A stretch of 39,320 nt of DNA, from assembly GCA_903837785.1 (NCBI GenBank), contig CAILVY010000257.1, forward strand, positions 1 to 39,320, read 5' to 3'. Shown in pieces: positions 17,191-28,859 of the stretch. The position numbers and the translations under genes are program-made. Positions within the stretch are counted from its first letter, which is position 1, and each line of letters begins with the position of its first letter. The notes under the pieces are model-generated. The model was not told the DNA's origin, ran no database searches, and saw only the letters and a program-made list of their open reading frames with translations. This DNA is from Candidatus Hydrogenedentota bacterium (lineage in GTDB: Bacteria; Hydrogenedentota; Hydrogenedentia; Hydrogenedentales; CAILVY01).

Positions 17191-18164
17191 GCGTCATTCT
17201 CGGCATAGAGACATCCTGCGATGAGACCGGCGTGGCCGTCATTCGGGACGGGCGCATTGTGCTCGCGAACGAAGTGGCCTCGCAGATCGATGTGCACAAG
17301 GAATTTGGCGGCGTTGTCCCCGAGATCGCCTCGCGGCAGCACACGAAGATCATCTCGCAACTCGTGGAGAAGGCCCTGCGCGACTGCAGCGCGGAAATCG
17401 ACGCCATCGCCGCGACGCGGGGGCCGGGACTCATGGGCTCGCTGCTCGTCGGCCTTTGCTTCGGAAAGGCCCTGGCCTATGCGTGGGCCAAGCCATTCAT
17501 CGGGGTGCATCACATCGAAGGGCACATCTACTCCTCGATGTTCTGCGAGCGGGCGCCGGATTTCCCGTTCCTGGCGCTCGTAGTGAGCGGAGGCCACACG
17601 CAACTCGTGCAATGCCCCGCGCCGCATCGCTATGAGATTATCGGCACGACCCGGGACGATGCCGTGGGAGAATCCTTCGACAAAGTTGCGCGATTGCTCG
17701 GCTTGCCGTATCCGGGCGGCCCGTCGATTCAGAAGGCGGCCGAAGGCGGCGATCCCGGGGCCTATCGATTTCCCCGCGCCATGTTGGACACGGAACGTCT
17801 TGAATTCAGATACAGCGGCCTGAAGACGGCCGTGCTCTATGCATTGCGCGAAGAGAAGGCGCCGAACATCGCGAATCTGGCGGCGAGTTTCCAGGCCGCG
17901 GCCGTCGATGTCCTCCTGATCAAGACGAAGCAGGCGATTCAGATGCTGGGCGCGGAGCGCGTCGTGCTGGCGGGCGGCGTCGCGGCGAACCGGTTGCTGC
18001 GCCAGCGACTCACGGCCGAACTGGGCATCGACGTGTTCCTGCCGCCCTTCGCGTATTGCGTGGACAACGGCGCCATGATTGCCGCCGCCGCCGATTCCCG
18101 GTTCCGGCACGGCCTGCTGGATCCCCTCTCCGCCACCCCCGATCCCAGCCTGACGCTGGGCTAG
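17187..18164 (+). CDS. tsaD: tRNA N6-adenosine threonylcarbamoyltransferase TsaD
   Basis: Universal enzyme that transfers threonylcarbamoyl from threonylcarbamoyl-AMP to A37 of ANN-decoding tRNAs, in the cytoplasm, with TsaB and TsaE. The 325-residue length is normal. Seen: GIETSCDETGVA at the start, GGVVPEIASRQH, the metal motif H109-I-E-G-H113, LVVSGGHTQLV, DDAVGESFDKVARLLGLPYP, and the C-terminal VLAGGVAANRLLR and YCVDNGAMIAAA. The ATG overlaps the preceding stop. It is the last gene of the operon starting at 13886 and runs to within eight bases of the convergent uvrB end. Confidence 0.97.
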   Translation: MSVILGIETSCDETGVAVIRDGRIVLANEVASQIDVHKEFGGVVPEIASRQHTKIISQLVEKALRDCSAEIDAIAATRGPGLMGSLLVGLCFGKALAYAWAKPFIGVHHIEGHIYSSMFCERAPDFPFLALVVSGGHTQLVQCPAPHRYEIIGTTRDDAVGESFDKVARLLGLPYPGGPSIQKAAEGGDPGAYRFPRAMLDTERLEFRYSGLKTAVLYALREEKAPNIANLAASFQAAAVDVLLIKTKQAIQMLGAERVVLAGGVAANRLLRQRLTAELGIDVFLPPFAYCVDNGAMIAAAADSRFRHGLLDPLSATPDPSLTLG

Positions 18165-18172
18165 TGCGGCCG

Positions 18173-20170
<1,998 letters not shown>

Positions 20171-20189
20171 ACAGTGCCTGTGCGTGTCC

Positions 20190-22223
20190 CTAGCCCATTG
20201 CCTCGCGGTGATCGGTCGATTTCTCCCGGCTCCAGAGCAGCTTGATCGAGGTGATGCCGGAGACGGTGCGAAGCGTGCGCATGACGGCGTCGATGGAACG
20301 CTGATCCGCGACCTCGAACATGAAATCGAAGTATCCCTTGCCGTCATCGCGGGGGCCGTAGTTCGCGCTGATGATGTCGATGTTCATGGGCCGCAGGGCG
20401 TTCGTAATATCCGCGAGCACATTGGGCCGCGGGCCGATGATGACGCGCATCGACGTCTCGAGCACGCCTTCGCCCTCCCATGATGCGTCCACGATGCGTT
20501 TGGCGTCGCGGTTTGTACGCTGGAAGATGCCGCAATCCATGCGATGAACTGTGAGGCCCGGATTGCGCGTGACATAGCCGACGATCGAGTGGCCAGGCAT
20601 CGGATTGCAGCACTTCGCGAACTGCACTTCCATACCCTTGGCCCCCTGGATGCGGATCAGCTTGCGGCGCGTGGCATCGTCCACTTGGCGTACAGTGTGT
20701 GCGGGGGTCTCCGGGCGGTGGTGGGGGCGTTCCTCGCGCGGCTTGTGCTCGGGCGCTTCCAGGGGCTCCAGTTCGCCGAGTTCCCGCAGGCGTGCGCGGA
20801 TGCGGGTGCGCGCGCGGCCGGTGATGACAAATTCGAGCCAGCTCAGGTGCGGCGTCTGGTTCTTCGAGGTGAGGATTTCAACCACGTCGCCCATCTGGAG
20901 GTGATAACGGAGCGGCACGACGCGGCCGTTCACCCGCGCCGCGATGCAATGATGGCCTATCTCGGAATGGATGAGGTAGGCAAAGTCCAGGGGAGTTGCC
21001 CCGTGCGGCAGCTCCTTCACTTCGCCTTTCGGCGTAAAGACGTAGATGTCCGTCTCTTTGAAGTCACGCCGGACGCTGTCGAGGAGATCGTCCTGTCCCG
21101 CGGCGTCCTTGAGCCATTCGTACATCTGGCGGAGCCACGCCAATTGATCCTCGAGTTTCTTGTCCTGGCCCTTCTCGCCTTCTTTGTAGACCCAGTGCGC
21201 GGCAATGCCGGTCTGCGCCGTGCGATCCATCTCCTCTGAGCGAATCTGGACCTCCATCGTGTGCCCGTTCTCGCGCATCACCGTCGTGTGAATGCCCCGG
21301 TACAGGTTGAGCTTGGGCATGGCGACGTAGTCTTTGAGGCGGCCCGGCACGGGCGTCCAATGGCTGTGGACGACGCCCAGGGCGTTGTAGCATTCGCTTT
21401 CGGTTCGCGTGATGATGCGCACCCCCTGCACATCCATCACATCGGAGAAGTCCTTCCCCTGCTGAACCATCTTCTGATAGATGCTGTAGAGGTGCTTTGC
21501 CCGTCCGATGACTTGCGCCTGGACGCCGGCTTCCGCCAGTTGCTGCTCCAGGAATCCGATCACTTTCTTGAGATCCGATTCGCGGTCCCGGCGCGTCATG
21601 GCAACCTGAGTGGCGACGTCGTGATAGATCTCCGGCTGCAACTGATGGAAGGCGTGGTCTTCGAGTTCCCACTTCCAGTCGGAAATGCCGATCCGATGCG
21701 CGAGCGGCGCGTAGATGTCGAGCGTTTCTCGGGCAATGCGCATCCGTTTCTCGGGCGGAAGGAACTCGATAGTGCGCATGTTGTGCAGGCGGTCCGCGAG
21801 CTTGATCAAGATGACCCGGACATCCTTCGCCGTGGCCACGAGCATCTTGCGGATATTCTGCGCCTGCTTGATCTCCTGGGTCGCGCCCTTCTCCGGAAAC
21901 GACAAGCCGCTGATCTTCGTCACGCCGTCGACCAGCGAGGTGATCTCCTCGCCAAACTCCCGGGCAAGGCCTTCGCGGCTCACAGTCGTGTCTTCGAGGA
22001 CGTCATGCAGGAGCGCTGCGGCGCACGTGACGGGATCCAGCCCGAGCGCCGCCAGGTTCAACGCCACTTTGATGCTGTGAATGACGTAGGGATCCCCGGA
22101 CAGCCGCTTCTGCCCGAAATGGGCTTCGTTGGCACGGCGGTACGCCGCGCGGACAACGTCGAGGTCCGCCTGCGGAAACGTCTTCCGGAGCTGTTTCAGC
22201 AGTCTGGCGAAATGGGTCCGCAT
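20190..22223 (-). CDS. rel: Bifunctional (p)ppGpp synthetase/hydrolase of the Rel/SpoT type
   Basis: Stringent-response enzyme, 677 residues from ATG at 22223. Domains in order: HD hydrolase (H49, H73-D74 in [10 protein letters not shown], and [11 protein letters not shown]), synthetase ([35 protein letters not shown]), TGS ([20 protein letters not shown]), a short acidic linker, and a C-terminal ACT domain ([20 protein letters not shown]). RLKD at 295-298 matches the RxKD motif of bifunctional enzymes rather than the ExDD motif of RelA. Both active sites appear intact. Candidate promoter elements lie at 22265-22295. The longer frame to 22343 is less likely because it runs through these elements. 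uvrB follows 19 bases downstream. Confidence 0.95.
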   Translation of the reverse strand: MRTHFARLLKQLRKTFPQADLDVVRAAYRRANEAHFGQKRLSGDPYVIHSIKVALNLAALGLDPVTCAAALLHDVLEDTTVSREGLAREFGEEITSLVDGVTKISGLSFPEKGATQEIKQAQNIRKMLVATAKDVRVILIKLADRLHNMRTIEFLPPEKRMRIARETLDIYAPLAHRIGISDWKWELEDHAFHQLQPEIYHDVATQVAMTRRDRESDLKKVIGFLEQQLAEAGVQAQVIGRAKHLYSIYQKMVQQGKDFSDVMDVQGVRIITRTESECYNALGVVHSHWTPVPGRLKDYVAMPKLNLYRGIHTTVMRENGHTMEVQIRSEEMDRTAQTGIAAHWVYKEGEKGQDKKLEDQLAWLRQMYEWLKDAAGQDDLLDSVRRDFKETDIYVFTPKGEVKELPHGATPLDFAYLIHSEIGHHCIAARVNGRVVPLRYHLQMGDVVEILTSKNQTPHLSWLEFVITGRARTRIRARLRELGELEPLEAPEHKPREERPHHRPETPAHTVRQVDDATRRKLIRIQGAKGMEVQFAKCCNPMPGHSIVGYVTRNPGLTVHRMDCGIFQRTNRDAKRIVDASWEGEGVLETSMRVIIGPRPNVLADITNALRPMNIDIISANYGPRDDGKGYFDFMFEVADQRSIDAVMRTLRTVSGITSIKLLWSREKSTDHREAMG

Positions 22224-22264
22224 GAGAAGTATGCTTTCGCTGCCTTTTCTTATAATCAGGTTCG

Positions 22265-22310
22265 ATTGTATCATCGGAACACCCATGCCATACAATGCCC
22301 TCCATACAAT
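22265..22310. promoter_or_regulatory. Near-symmetrical divergent promoter region between rel and the glycosidase-like gene
   Basis: The plus strand carries TTGTAT at 22266-22271 and TACAAT at 22291-22296, 19 bases apart. The same bases read on the minus strand give TTGTAT (22290-22295) and TACAAT (22265-22270) with the same spacing. A second TACAAT at 22305-22310 lies in a direct repeat (CCATACAATGCCCT twice, 14 bases apart). The minus-strand start would fall about 35 bases before the rel ATG, which supports the start chosen for rel. Confidence 0.45.
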
Positions 22311-22391
22311 GCCCTCCGTCGATGAGGTGCCCGGAGCGCCCATCGGGCAACGAGGTTCATGCGGCGTGTGGCGGCCTTGAAGGAGCTTTCA

Positions 22392-23477
22392 ATGACGCGA
22401 ATCATGATCACGATGTGCTTCCTGGCAATGTCGATCCCGGTTCCGGCCGCGGAGACGGGCGGGACGGAGCTCGTGGCCGCCATCCCCCGGGAAACGCTCG
22501 ATCAGTGGGCCGCGCCGTACCGGGGATGGCAGTACCACCCGGATCACGTCATCCCGCCCAGTCCCAAGGACGGGCTCAATTTCCAGATGACGGACTGTCC
22601 GCTTGTGTGGCGGCACAAAGACGAGTGGCGGATGTTCTACACGGGATTTGACGGGCGCGGCTATCAAACCGCGCTGGCCGTGAGCAAGGACCTCGTGCAT
22701 TGGGAGCCCAAGGGCCTCGTCGCAGGCTTCGGCGCGCCGGGAACCTTTGATCACGGCGGCGTAGCCGTGTGTGCGGCGCTCTTTGAGTCATACGACATTG
22801 GCGGGCCGCGGACGCTCAAGCGCTGGAACGGAAAGTACTGGGCGCTGTACTCCTGCTATCCGAAGCAGGGCGGCTATGAAATTCGGCCGGGCGCGGAAGG
22901 CGCGCTCTGGAGTGAAGACGGCGACACATGGCATCGCGCCTCGGAGACGGTGCCCATATTGTCGATCGAGGGCGCCGCGGACTGGGAGAAAGACTGCATC
23001 TATGCGCCATGGCTCATCGAAGAGGGCGGCAAGTTCTGGAACTTCTACAACGCCGCCAAGGGCAGCATGGAGCAAATGGGCATTGTCCACAGCACAGACA
23101 TGCTCCACTGGACGCGCTATCCGGGCAATCCCATCGTGCGGAATGGCGCGCCCGGCAGCTACGATGAGCAGTTCTGCTCGGATGGCAAAGTCTTGCGCGA
23201 CGGCGATCACTGGGCGATGTTCTACTTCGGCGTGGGCCGCGGCGGCGCGCACATCATGGCCGCCTTCTCGCGCGACCTCTGTCACTGGACCAGCCACCCC
23301 GAACCGCTCTACAAGGCCGGCGGCAATCCTTCAGGCCTCGACCGGAAATACGCGCACAAGATTTCGCTGGCCCGCAATCCCGAAGACGGCGTCTCGTACC
23401 TGTTTTACTGCGCCGTGGGCGACAAGGGCCGGGGCATCGGCCTGATTACGAGCAGGACAATTGCAGCCTCACGTTAG
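22392..23477 (+). CDS. Secreted five-bladed beta-propeller glycoside hydrolase-like protein
   Basis: A 361-residue protein with a signal peptide (MTRIMITMCFLAMSIPVPAA). The rest is a repeated beta-propeller of the GH32/43/130 superfamily, visible as recurring WR/Y-x-M-F-Y and SxDxxHW units: EWRMFYTGFDGRG, AVSKDLVHWEPKG, GALWSEDGDTWHRA, GIVHSTDMLHWTRYPGNPIV, HWAMFYFGVGRGG and AFSRDLCHWTSHP. These resemble the blades of beta-1,4-glycan phosphorylases and arabinanases. I cannot identify the catalytic triad with certainty, so family assignment between GH43-like and GH130-like remains open. ATG at 22392 follows AAGGAGC. It is transcribed divergently from rel and lies upstream of ileS. Confidence 0.72.
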   Translation: MTRIMITMCFLAMSIPVPAAETGGTELVAAIPRETLDQWAAPYRGWQYHPDHVIPPSPKDGLNFQMTDCPLVWRHKDEWRMFYTGFDGRGYQTALAVSKDLVHWEPKGLVAGFGAPGTFDHGGVAVCAALFESYDIGGPRTLKRWNGKYWALYSCYPKQGGYEIRPGAEGALWSEDGDTWHRASETVPILSIEGAADWEKDCIYAPWLIEEGGKFWNFYNAAKGSMEQMGIVHSTDMLHWTRYPGNPIVRNGAPGSYDEQFCSDGKVLRDGDHWAMFYFGVGRGGAHIMAAFSRDLCHWTSHPEPLYKAGGNPSGLDRKYAHKISLARNPEDGVSYLFYCAVGDKGRGIGLITSRTIAASR

Positions 23478-23579
23478 ACGACCTTGTGACATGACGCGGT
23501 CTACCGCTCATGCCGGATGGCCTCGCTGGGCCCGAAGGTCCCTGCCGCAACGCGTCCCGGTGCGATTGTGGCCGAAAAC

Positions 23580-23608
23580 TTGAAAAATCGGGCCGAAAAG
23601 AGGATGAT
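23580..23608 (+). promoter_or_regulatory. Candidate promoter for ileS
   Basis: TTGAAA at 23580-23585 and GATGAT at 23603-23608 are separated by 17 bases, giving a leader of roughly 60 bases before ATG 23675. The -10 overlaps a small hairpin (GGATGA-TTTCT-TCATCC at 23602-23618). I see no T-box signature in the 197-base interval. Confidence 0.4.
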
Positions 23609-23674
23609 TTCTTCATCCAAAGGGTATGTAACACCCGCCGTGTATTTGTGCGTACATCCAAGGAAATGCGTTTC

Positions 23675-26600
23675 ATGAGCGAGCCCGTATTCGATCCTGT
23701 GCCGTCGCCGTTCAGCTTCTCGAAAACCGAGAAGGAGGTTATGGCGTTTTGGAAGGAACAGCAGGTCTATCATCAGAGCCTGAAGCAGCGCGAGGGCGCG
23801 CCCTCGTTTGTGTTCTATGAAGGGCCGCCGACCGCCAACGGCATGCCGCATCCCGGGCACTGCCTCACGCGCACGATCAAGGACATTTTCCCGCGCTACA
23901 AGACGATGGACGGCTTCTATTGCGAGCGCAAAGCGGGCTGGGACACGCACGGCCTGCCGGTCGAAGTCGAGGTGTGCAAGACGCTTGGGATCATCGACGG
24001 GGGCAAGGCGGCGATCGAGGCGTACGGCGTCGAGGCGTTCAACCGCGCCTGCATCGAATCGGTTTTCCGCTATCAACGCGAGTGGGAAGAGCTGACGGAC
24101 CGCATCGGGTTCTGGGTGGATCTCGATCAGGCCTACGTCACGTATCATCAAAGCTACGTCGAGAGCGTGTGGTGGGCGTTGAAGCAGTTGTTCGACCGCG
24201 GCCTCCTCTACAAGGGCCACAAGGTCGTGTGGTGGTGGGCGCAAGGCGGCACCGCCCTCTCCGCGGGCGAAGTGGGCGAAGGCTACCGCGACACGGACGA
24301 TCCGGCCATCACAGTTGCGTTTGCCCTGACGGAAGCCAGCAAGCAGCAACTGGGCCTCGCGTGCGGCGCGGTAAATCTCCTCGTGTGGACGACCACGCCG
24401 TGGACGCTCCTGAGCAATTGCGCGGCCTGCGTCGGCCCGGACATCGACTACGCGCTTGTCGAGACGGAGAAAGACGGCGCCTGCGTGTGCTACGTCCTGG
24501 CGGCGGCGCTCGCGCCGAAGTACTTCGGCGACGATGTGAAGATCGTGCGGACGTTCAAGGGCGCCGAGTTGATCGGGCTCTGCTACGAGCCGCTTTTCAA
24601 CTATGCGCGTCCCAAGAAAGTGGGCACGGATCAGGATTCGGACAAACACTGGACAATCATCCCCGGCGACTTCGTCGATCTCGAGACGGGCACGGGCATC
24701 GTGCACATTGCACCCGCCTTCGGCGAAGACGATTATCGCGTCTGCCGCGAACAGGGCATCGGTTTCCTCTGCTTTGTGAAGCCGGACGGCACGTTTGATG
24801 TGCGCGTTACGGACGTGGACCCCTTCGATCAGAAGCCGTTCGCGGGGCAGTTCTGCAAGGATGCGGACAAGGGCATCATCCGGCTGCTGAAGGAGCGGGG
24901 GGTAGTGCTCAAGCACGATCAGTACCGGCACTCGTACCCGTTCTGCCCGCGCGCGGAGAGCAACCCGCTGATCCAATACGCCCGCGAAAGCTGGTTCATC
25001 AGCACCTCGCAGTTCATTGAGGACTTCCTCGCGAACAATCGCGAGATCAAGTGGCAGCCCGAGCACATCCGCGACGGACGCTTCGGCAACTTCCTCGAAA
25101 CGAACGTGGACTGGGCGCTGTCGCGCGAACGTTACTGGGGCACGCCGTTGCCAGTGTGGATCTGCGAAAAGACCGGCTACATGGAGTGCATCTGTTCCTA
25201 TGCCGAACTCCTGTCCAAGCCGGGCGTCCAGGGCACGGACGTGTGGGAACAGGCGAAAGCCGCCGATCCGGCGCTGAGCGATCATCTGAAAGTGCACAAG
25301 CCGTACATCGACGCGGTGACGTATCAGAGTCCGAAGGATCCGGCCGCGCGCATGCGCCGGGTCACGGAAGTCATCGACTGCTGGTTCGATGCGGGCTGCA
25401 TGCCCTTCGCGCAGTGGGGCTATCCGCACGCCGAGGGCTCCGTCGAGCGGTTCCGCACGAATTTCCCGGCGGATTTCATCAGCGAGGCCATCGATCAGAC
25501 CCGCGGCTGGTTCTATGCGCAGCTCGCGATCAGCACGCTCGTGCACGGCAAGAACGCGCCGTGGCCGCATCCCTTCCGGAACTGCATCTGCCTCGGGCTG
25601 ATCCAGGGCGAAGACGGGCTCAAGCTGTCGAAGCGGCTGAAAAACTACCACGAGCCGTCGGAGCTCTTCGAGAAGTACAGTGCCGACGCCCTGCGCTGGA
25701 GCTTCGTCGCGAAGAACCCGCCGACCACGAGCACGCGCCTCTCCGAACGGATTGTGCAGGAGGTGCAGGGCGAACTGCTCATGCGGTGGTACAACGTCTA
25801 CAGTTTCTTCACGATCTATGCGAACCTCGACGGATTCAATCCCGCCAACGCGCCCGCGGCCTTCCTGCACGCGGCGGCGGGCGAACCCGCAGGCGTCCCG
25901 GGCGGCAACGGCGAAGGCGCCGCGCCCTATGCGGCGCCGGCCGAGCGCACGGAACTCGACCGCTGGATCCTGAATCAATTGCAGCAGACGACGCTCGATG
26001 TTCGTCGTTCGCTCGACAATTTCGAGACGTATCCTGCGGCCCGGGCGATCTCGGAGTTCGTGGATGCGCTCTCGAACTGGTACGTGCGCCGGAGCCGCGC
26101 CCGCTTCTGGGCCGGCACCTGGACGCAGGACAAGTCCGATGCCTACTGGACGCTCTACGAGTGCCTGTTGTCGCTGGCGCGCTTGCTTGCGCCGTTCACG
26201 CCGTTCTTCAGCGAGTACACGTGGCGGAACCTCGTGAAGCCGCTGCCGGGCGCCGCGCCCAGCGTGCACCTCGCGGCCTATCCCGAGGCGGACACCGCGA
26301 ACATCGACTCGGGGCTGCTCGCCGAAATGGCCTACACGCGCGAAGCGGTCAATCTCGGGCTGAGCGCGCGCCGCGCGGAGAACCTCAAGGTGCGCCAGCC
26401 GCTCGGCCTTTGCGAACTCGTCGTCACGGACGACGCGATTCGGGCCGGGCTGCAGAAGCACCTCGAACTCATCGCGGAAGAACTCAACATCAAGCGGATC
26501 GAGTTCTGCGGCACGCCCGAAGACTACGTCGCGTATGACGTCCGCCCGAATTTCCGCCTGCTTGGCCCGAAGCTCGGCAAGAAGCTCAACGCAGTGAAGA

Positions 26601-27067
26601 AGGCCCTCGCCGAAAGCGACGGCGCCTCGCTTTGCGCGCAATTGCAGTCCGGAAACATCGTGCTGAACGTTGATGGCGAGTCCGTCGAACTAACGGGCGA
26701 GGAAGTGGACGTAAGGCTTGCCCCGAAGCCCGGCTTCGCCGCCGCGCAGGGCAAGAACATGGTTGTCGTGATCTCGACGGAGATCACGGAGGAACTCAAG
26801 CGCGAGGGCTGGGTCCGCGAACTCATCCGCTGCGTGCAGGATCTCCGCAAGGAGCAGCGCCTGGCCTACGACGCGAGAATCGCCGTAACCGCCAAGTCCG
26901 CCAACGACGCAATCATCGCGACTATCGTCGAGTTTCAGGCCGCCATCGCAAAAGAAGTGCTGGCCGTATCCATCACCGCCGAACGCACCGAGAGCGATCT
27001 CTCCGGCGAGGCGCATCTTTACGAGATCGAAGACAGCCCGATCGCGATTGCCATTGCCGTGGAGTAG
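23675..27067 (+). CDS. ileS: Isoleucyl-tRNA synthetase, type 2 (eukaryote-like)
   Basis: Class I synthetase of 1130 residues charging tRNA-Ile. Seen: the HIGH-type motif H59-P-G-H62 in GMPHPGHCLTRTIKD, a long CP1 editing domain (WTTTPWTLLSNCA, GTGIVHIAPAFGEDDY), VIDCWFDAGCMPFAQWGYPH, DQTRGWFY and the KMSKS-type loop K650-L-S-K-R654 followed by LKNY. The KxSKRLKNY form, the CP1 sequence and the length identify IleRS2, the eukaryote-like type that in bacteria is often linked with lowered sensitivity to mupirocin. The C-terminus lacks the zinc-finger Cys set of bacterial IleRS1. ATG at 23675 is preferred over 23666 because AAGGAA at 23660-23665 is nine bases before it. No IleRS1 gene is visible in the window. 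Confidence 0.95.
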   Translation: MSEPVFDPVPSPFSFSKTEKEVMAFWKEQQVYHQSLKQREGAPSFVFYEGPPTANGMPHPGHCLTRTIKDIFPRYKTMDGFYCERKAGWDTHGLPVEVEVCKTLGIIDGGKAAIEAYGVEAFNRACIESVFRYQREWEELTDRIGFWVDLDQAYVTYHQSYVESVWWALKQLFDRGLLYKGHKVVWWWAQGGTALSAGEVGEGYRDTDDPAITVAFALTEASKQQLGLACGAVNLLVWTTTPWTLLSNCAACVGPDIDYALVETEKDGACVCYVLAAALAPKYFGDDVKIVRTFKGAELIGLCYEPLFNYARPKKVGTDQDSDKHWTIIPGDFVDLETGTGIVHIAPAFGEDDYRVCREQGIGFLCFVKPDGTFDVRVTDVDPFDQKPFAGQFCKDADKGIIRLLKERGVVLKHDQYRHSYPFCPRAESNPLIQYARESWFISTSQFIEDFLANNREIKWQPEHIRDGRFGNFLETNVDWALSRERYWGTPLPVWICEKTGYMECICSYAELLSKPGVQGTDVWEQAKAADPALSDHLKVHKPYIDAVTYQSPKDPAARMRRVTEVIDCWFDAGCMPFAQWGYPHAEGSVERFRTNFPADFISEAIDQTRGWFYAQLAISTLVHGKNAPWPHPFRNCICLGLIQGEDGLKLSKRLKNYHEPSELFEKYSADALRWSFVAKNPPTTSTRLSERIVQEVQGELLMRWYNVYSFFTIYANLDGFNPANAPAAFLHAAAGEPAGVPGGNGEGAAPYAAPAERTELDRWILNQLQQTTLDVRRSLDNFETYPAARAISEFVDALSNWYVRRSRARFWAGTWTQDKSDAYWTLYECLLSLARLLAPFTPFFSEYTWRNLVKPLPGAAPSVHLAAYPEADTANIDSGLLAEMAYTREAVNLGLSARRAENLKVRQPLGLCELVVTDDAIRAGLQKHLELIAEELNIKRIEFCGTPEDYVAYDVRPNFRLLGPKLGKKLNAVKKALAESDGASLCAQLQSGNIVLNVDGESVELTGEEVDVRLAPKPGFAAAQGKNMVVVISTEITEELKREGWVRELIRCVQDLRKEQRLAYDARIAVTAKSANDAIIATIVEFQAAIAKEVLAVSITAERTESDLSGEAHLYEIEDSPIAIAIAVE

Positions 27068-27249
27068 TCCTCGAACAAGACTCCCTGTTCTTTGGACCGC
27101 TCGAGCTTCATCATTCCTGGCGTGCCTTGACCGCCTTGACGGGCGATTACGTGGCCAGCGTCTGCATGTCGCCGCCGAGGGGCCGTGCCAATATCAAGGC
27201 GCGGCCTGAATCCCTTCCGCGTAATCCGTGTCTTCCGTCCGTTCGCATA

Positions 27250-28275
27250 TCAACGTGCGGCTTCGAGGAAGGCCTCGATATTCTCCGTGGAGACGCCGGG
27301 GGGCATTCCGCCGCCGCAGGAGAGGAGGATGCGGCGGGTGTCGCTGAGGGAGGCGCGAAGCGCGCGGACGCTGTCCCGGACATCGTCCGGCGATCCATTG
27401 GCGAGGACATCGCGCGGGGGGATGTTGCCGAGCAGGGCAACCTGGCCGCCCGTGAGCGCCTGCATCTCGGGCATGGAGTGTTCGTAGCCGAAGTTGAAGA
27501 GGTTGACGCCGAGCCCGGCGAGGTGCGGGGCGCAGACGAGGCCGTGGGCGTCGTTGTGGAAGAAGCGGACAGACGCCTCGACGGCCGCGAAGACGCGTTG
27601 GAGATAGGGCCGGGCGAATTCGAGGAAATCGGCCTCGCCGCAAAAGCCCACGACGTCGTCCAGAACGAGGATGCCGTCGATGCTGGGGAACGCCTGGGCC
27701 TGCACTTGAATCCAGTCCACGAGGAAGCGGGTGATCGTATCGAGCAGGGCGTGCACCGCGTCCGGGTCCATCTTCATGCCCATGAGCAGTTCCGTGTTGC
27801 CGAGGAGAAAACCCGCGATATTCAGCGGACCGCGCGCCACGGCAAAGCGGATGGCGTGGCCTTCGGCCTCGATGGCCGGCCGGGTTTGTTCGAGACGTTT
27901 CAGAACGAACGGCGCGAGCCCGTCCGTGCGCGGGTTAGGCTGCGGGAGCCGGGCCGCCTGATCGAGGCTGTCCATCACGCGCTCCGCGAAGGGGAACTCG
28001 TTCTCGTGCCAGAGGCACTTCGCGCCGAAGGCGGAGGGCTCCGTGCACATCCCGTACTCCGACCAGAAGCCGGGCAGGAACAAGACGTCCGGGAAACGCC
28101 GGAGCGCGCGCAGGTTGGCTTCGAGCCAGCGCGTTTCGCTCGTGTAGTAGTCGAGAATCGAGAGCCCCGCCCAGTTCGGGAGCCACGGGCTGTCGATGAT
28201 GAATCCCACGGGCAAGGGGTCGATGGATTCACCCGCAATCACCGCCAGCAATCGTTTCCACTGGTCTGTCGTCAT
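27250..28275 (-). CDS. Uroporphyrinogen decarboxylase (URO-D) superfamily protein, methyltransferase-like
   Basis: A 341-residue TIM-barrel protein of the URO-D superfamily, which includes haem decarboxylases and corrinoid-dependent methyltransferases such as MtaA. Seen: an N-terminal TTDQWKRLLAVIAGE, SEYGMCTEPSAFG, ARGPLNIAGFLLGNTELLMG, a central GILVLDDVVGFCGEADFLEF, FHNDAHG and LFNFGYEHSMPEM, and the C-terminal LLSCGGGMPPGVSTENI, which is typical of the methyltransferase branch rather than HemE. Such proteins in PVC-type bacteria are numerous and mostly uncharacterised; a methyl transfer role is inference. GGGAAG lies about ten bases before ATG 28275. It is divergent from the DUF1330 gene at 28396. 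Confidence 0.83.
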   Translation of the reverse strand: MTTDQWKRLLAVIAGESIDPLPVGFIIDSPWLPNWAGLSILDYYTSETRWLEANLRALRRFPDVLFLPGFWSEYGMCTEPSAFGAKCLWHENEFPFAERVMDSLDQAARLPQPNPRTDGLAPFVLKRLEQTRPAIEAEGHAIRFAVARGPLNIAGFLLGNTELLMGMKMDPDAVHALLDTITRFLVDWIQVQAQAFPSIDGILVLDDVVGFCGEADFLEFARPYLQRVFAAVEASVRFFHNDAHGLVCAPHLAGLGVNLFNFGYEHSMPEMQALTGGQVALLGNIPPRDVLANGSPDDVRDSVRALRASLSDTRRILLSCGGGMPPGVSTENIEAFLEAAR

Positions 28276-28317
28276 GCGCTGTTCTTCCCGGGAGGCGCCA
28301 CGGCCTCGGTTGGCCCC

Positions 28318-28346
28318 TTACTTTTTCGCAGAATTTGTAGTAAAAT
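28318..28346 (+). promoter_or_regulatory. AT-rich candidate promoter for the DUF1330 gene
   Basis: TTACTT at 28318-28323 and TAAAAT at 28341-28346 are 17 bases apart inside an AT-rich patch that stands out in this GC-rich window. The interval lies between divergent genes and may also serve the minus-strand gene, though I see no clear box there. Confidence 0.35.
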
Positions 28347-28395
28347 TATGCTGTGCCGTCAACGCATCCGTCTCGTTAACACGGAGGATTGGGTT

Positions 28396-28761
28396 ATGGC
28401 AGTTGCACCTTCCGAAACATCCCAGGCCCCCGAACCCCAAGTGCCGCCGGCGCCCGCCGAAAAAGCCTATATCCTGGAGGCGATCTGGTTCCGCAAGGGC
28501 CAGGGGGCGCAACGCTACCGCGAGTACCTCGAGAGCGCCAGTCCCATCGCCAGCCGCTACGGCGCCCGCCGGGTCGAGGCATTGTTCAGCATCGAGGCGT
28601 TGCGCGGCGATTTCGAGCCGGACTATGTCTGCGTCATCGAATGGCCGAGCATCGACACATACTACAACTTCCTGAAAGACATGCACTACCGAACGATCGC
28701 CCCCATCAAGGAGGAGGCCATCGCCCGGGTGGTCAGCCTGCACTGCCGCCGCGTGATGTGA
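28396..28761 (+). CDS. Small DUF1330-like alpha/beta-barrel protein
   Basis: A 121-residue protein. Residues 1-22 are a Pro/Ala/Glu-rich extension; residues 23-118 resemble the dimeric ferredoxin-like (DUF1330/ABM) fold, with AYILEAIWFRKGQGAQRYREYL, RRVEALFSIEALRGD, YVCVIEWPSIDTYYNFLKD and YRTIAPIKEEA. Such proteins are small and dimeric and the function of most is unknown. ACGGAGG at 28381-28387 supports ATG at 28396. It is divergent from the URO-D-family gene and convergent with the aldehyde dehydrogenase. I am sure of the gene and less sure of the family. Confidence 0.68.
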   Translation: MAVAPSETSQAPEPQVPPAPAEKAYILEAIWFRKGQGAQRYREYLESASPIASRYGARRVEALFSIEALRGDFEPDYVCVIEWPSIDTYYNFLKDMHYRTIAPIKEEAIARVVSLHCRRVM

Positions 28762-28859
28762 CCGCGCCGAGACCCTCACGACTGCGGCCTGCAATGCCTT
28801 GACGCGATTGTCTGCCCGCCGCAAGCCGCAACACGGCAGCTCAACACACGGGATTGGAC

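Noticed and set aside
23478-23674. Possible T-box leader before ileS
   Set aside because: No T-box consensus or antiterminator-terminator pair is visible; only a small hairpin and a promoter-like pair are seen.
23501-26641. Long open frame of 1046 codons antisense to ileS
   Set aside because: Its sequence is Arg-, Ala- and Leu-rich without any family motif and lies fully opposite a clear IleRS gene; it follows from GC-rich codon use.
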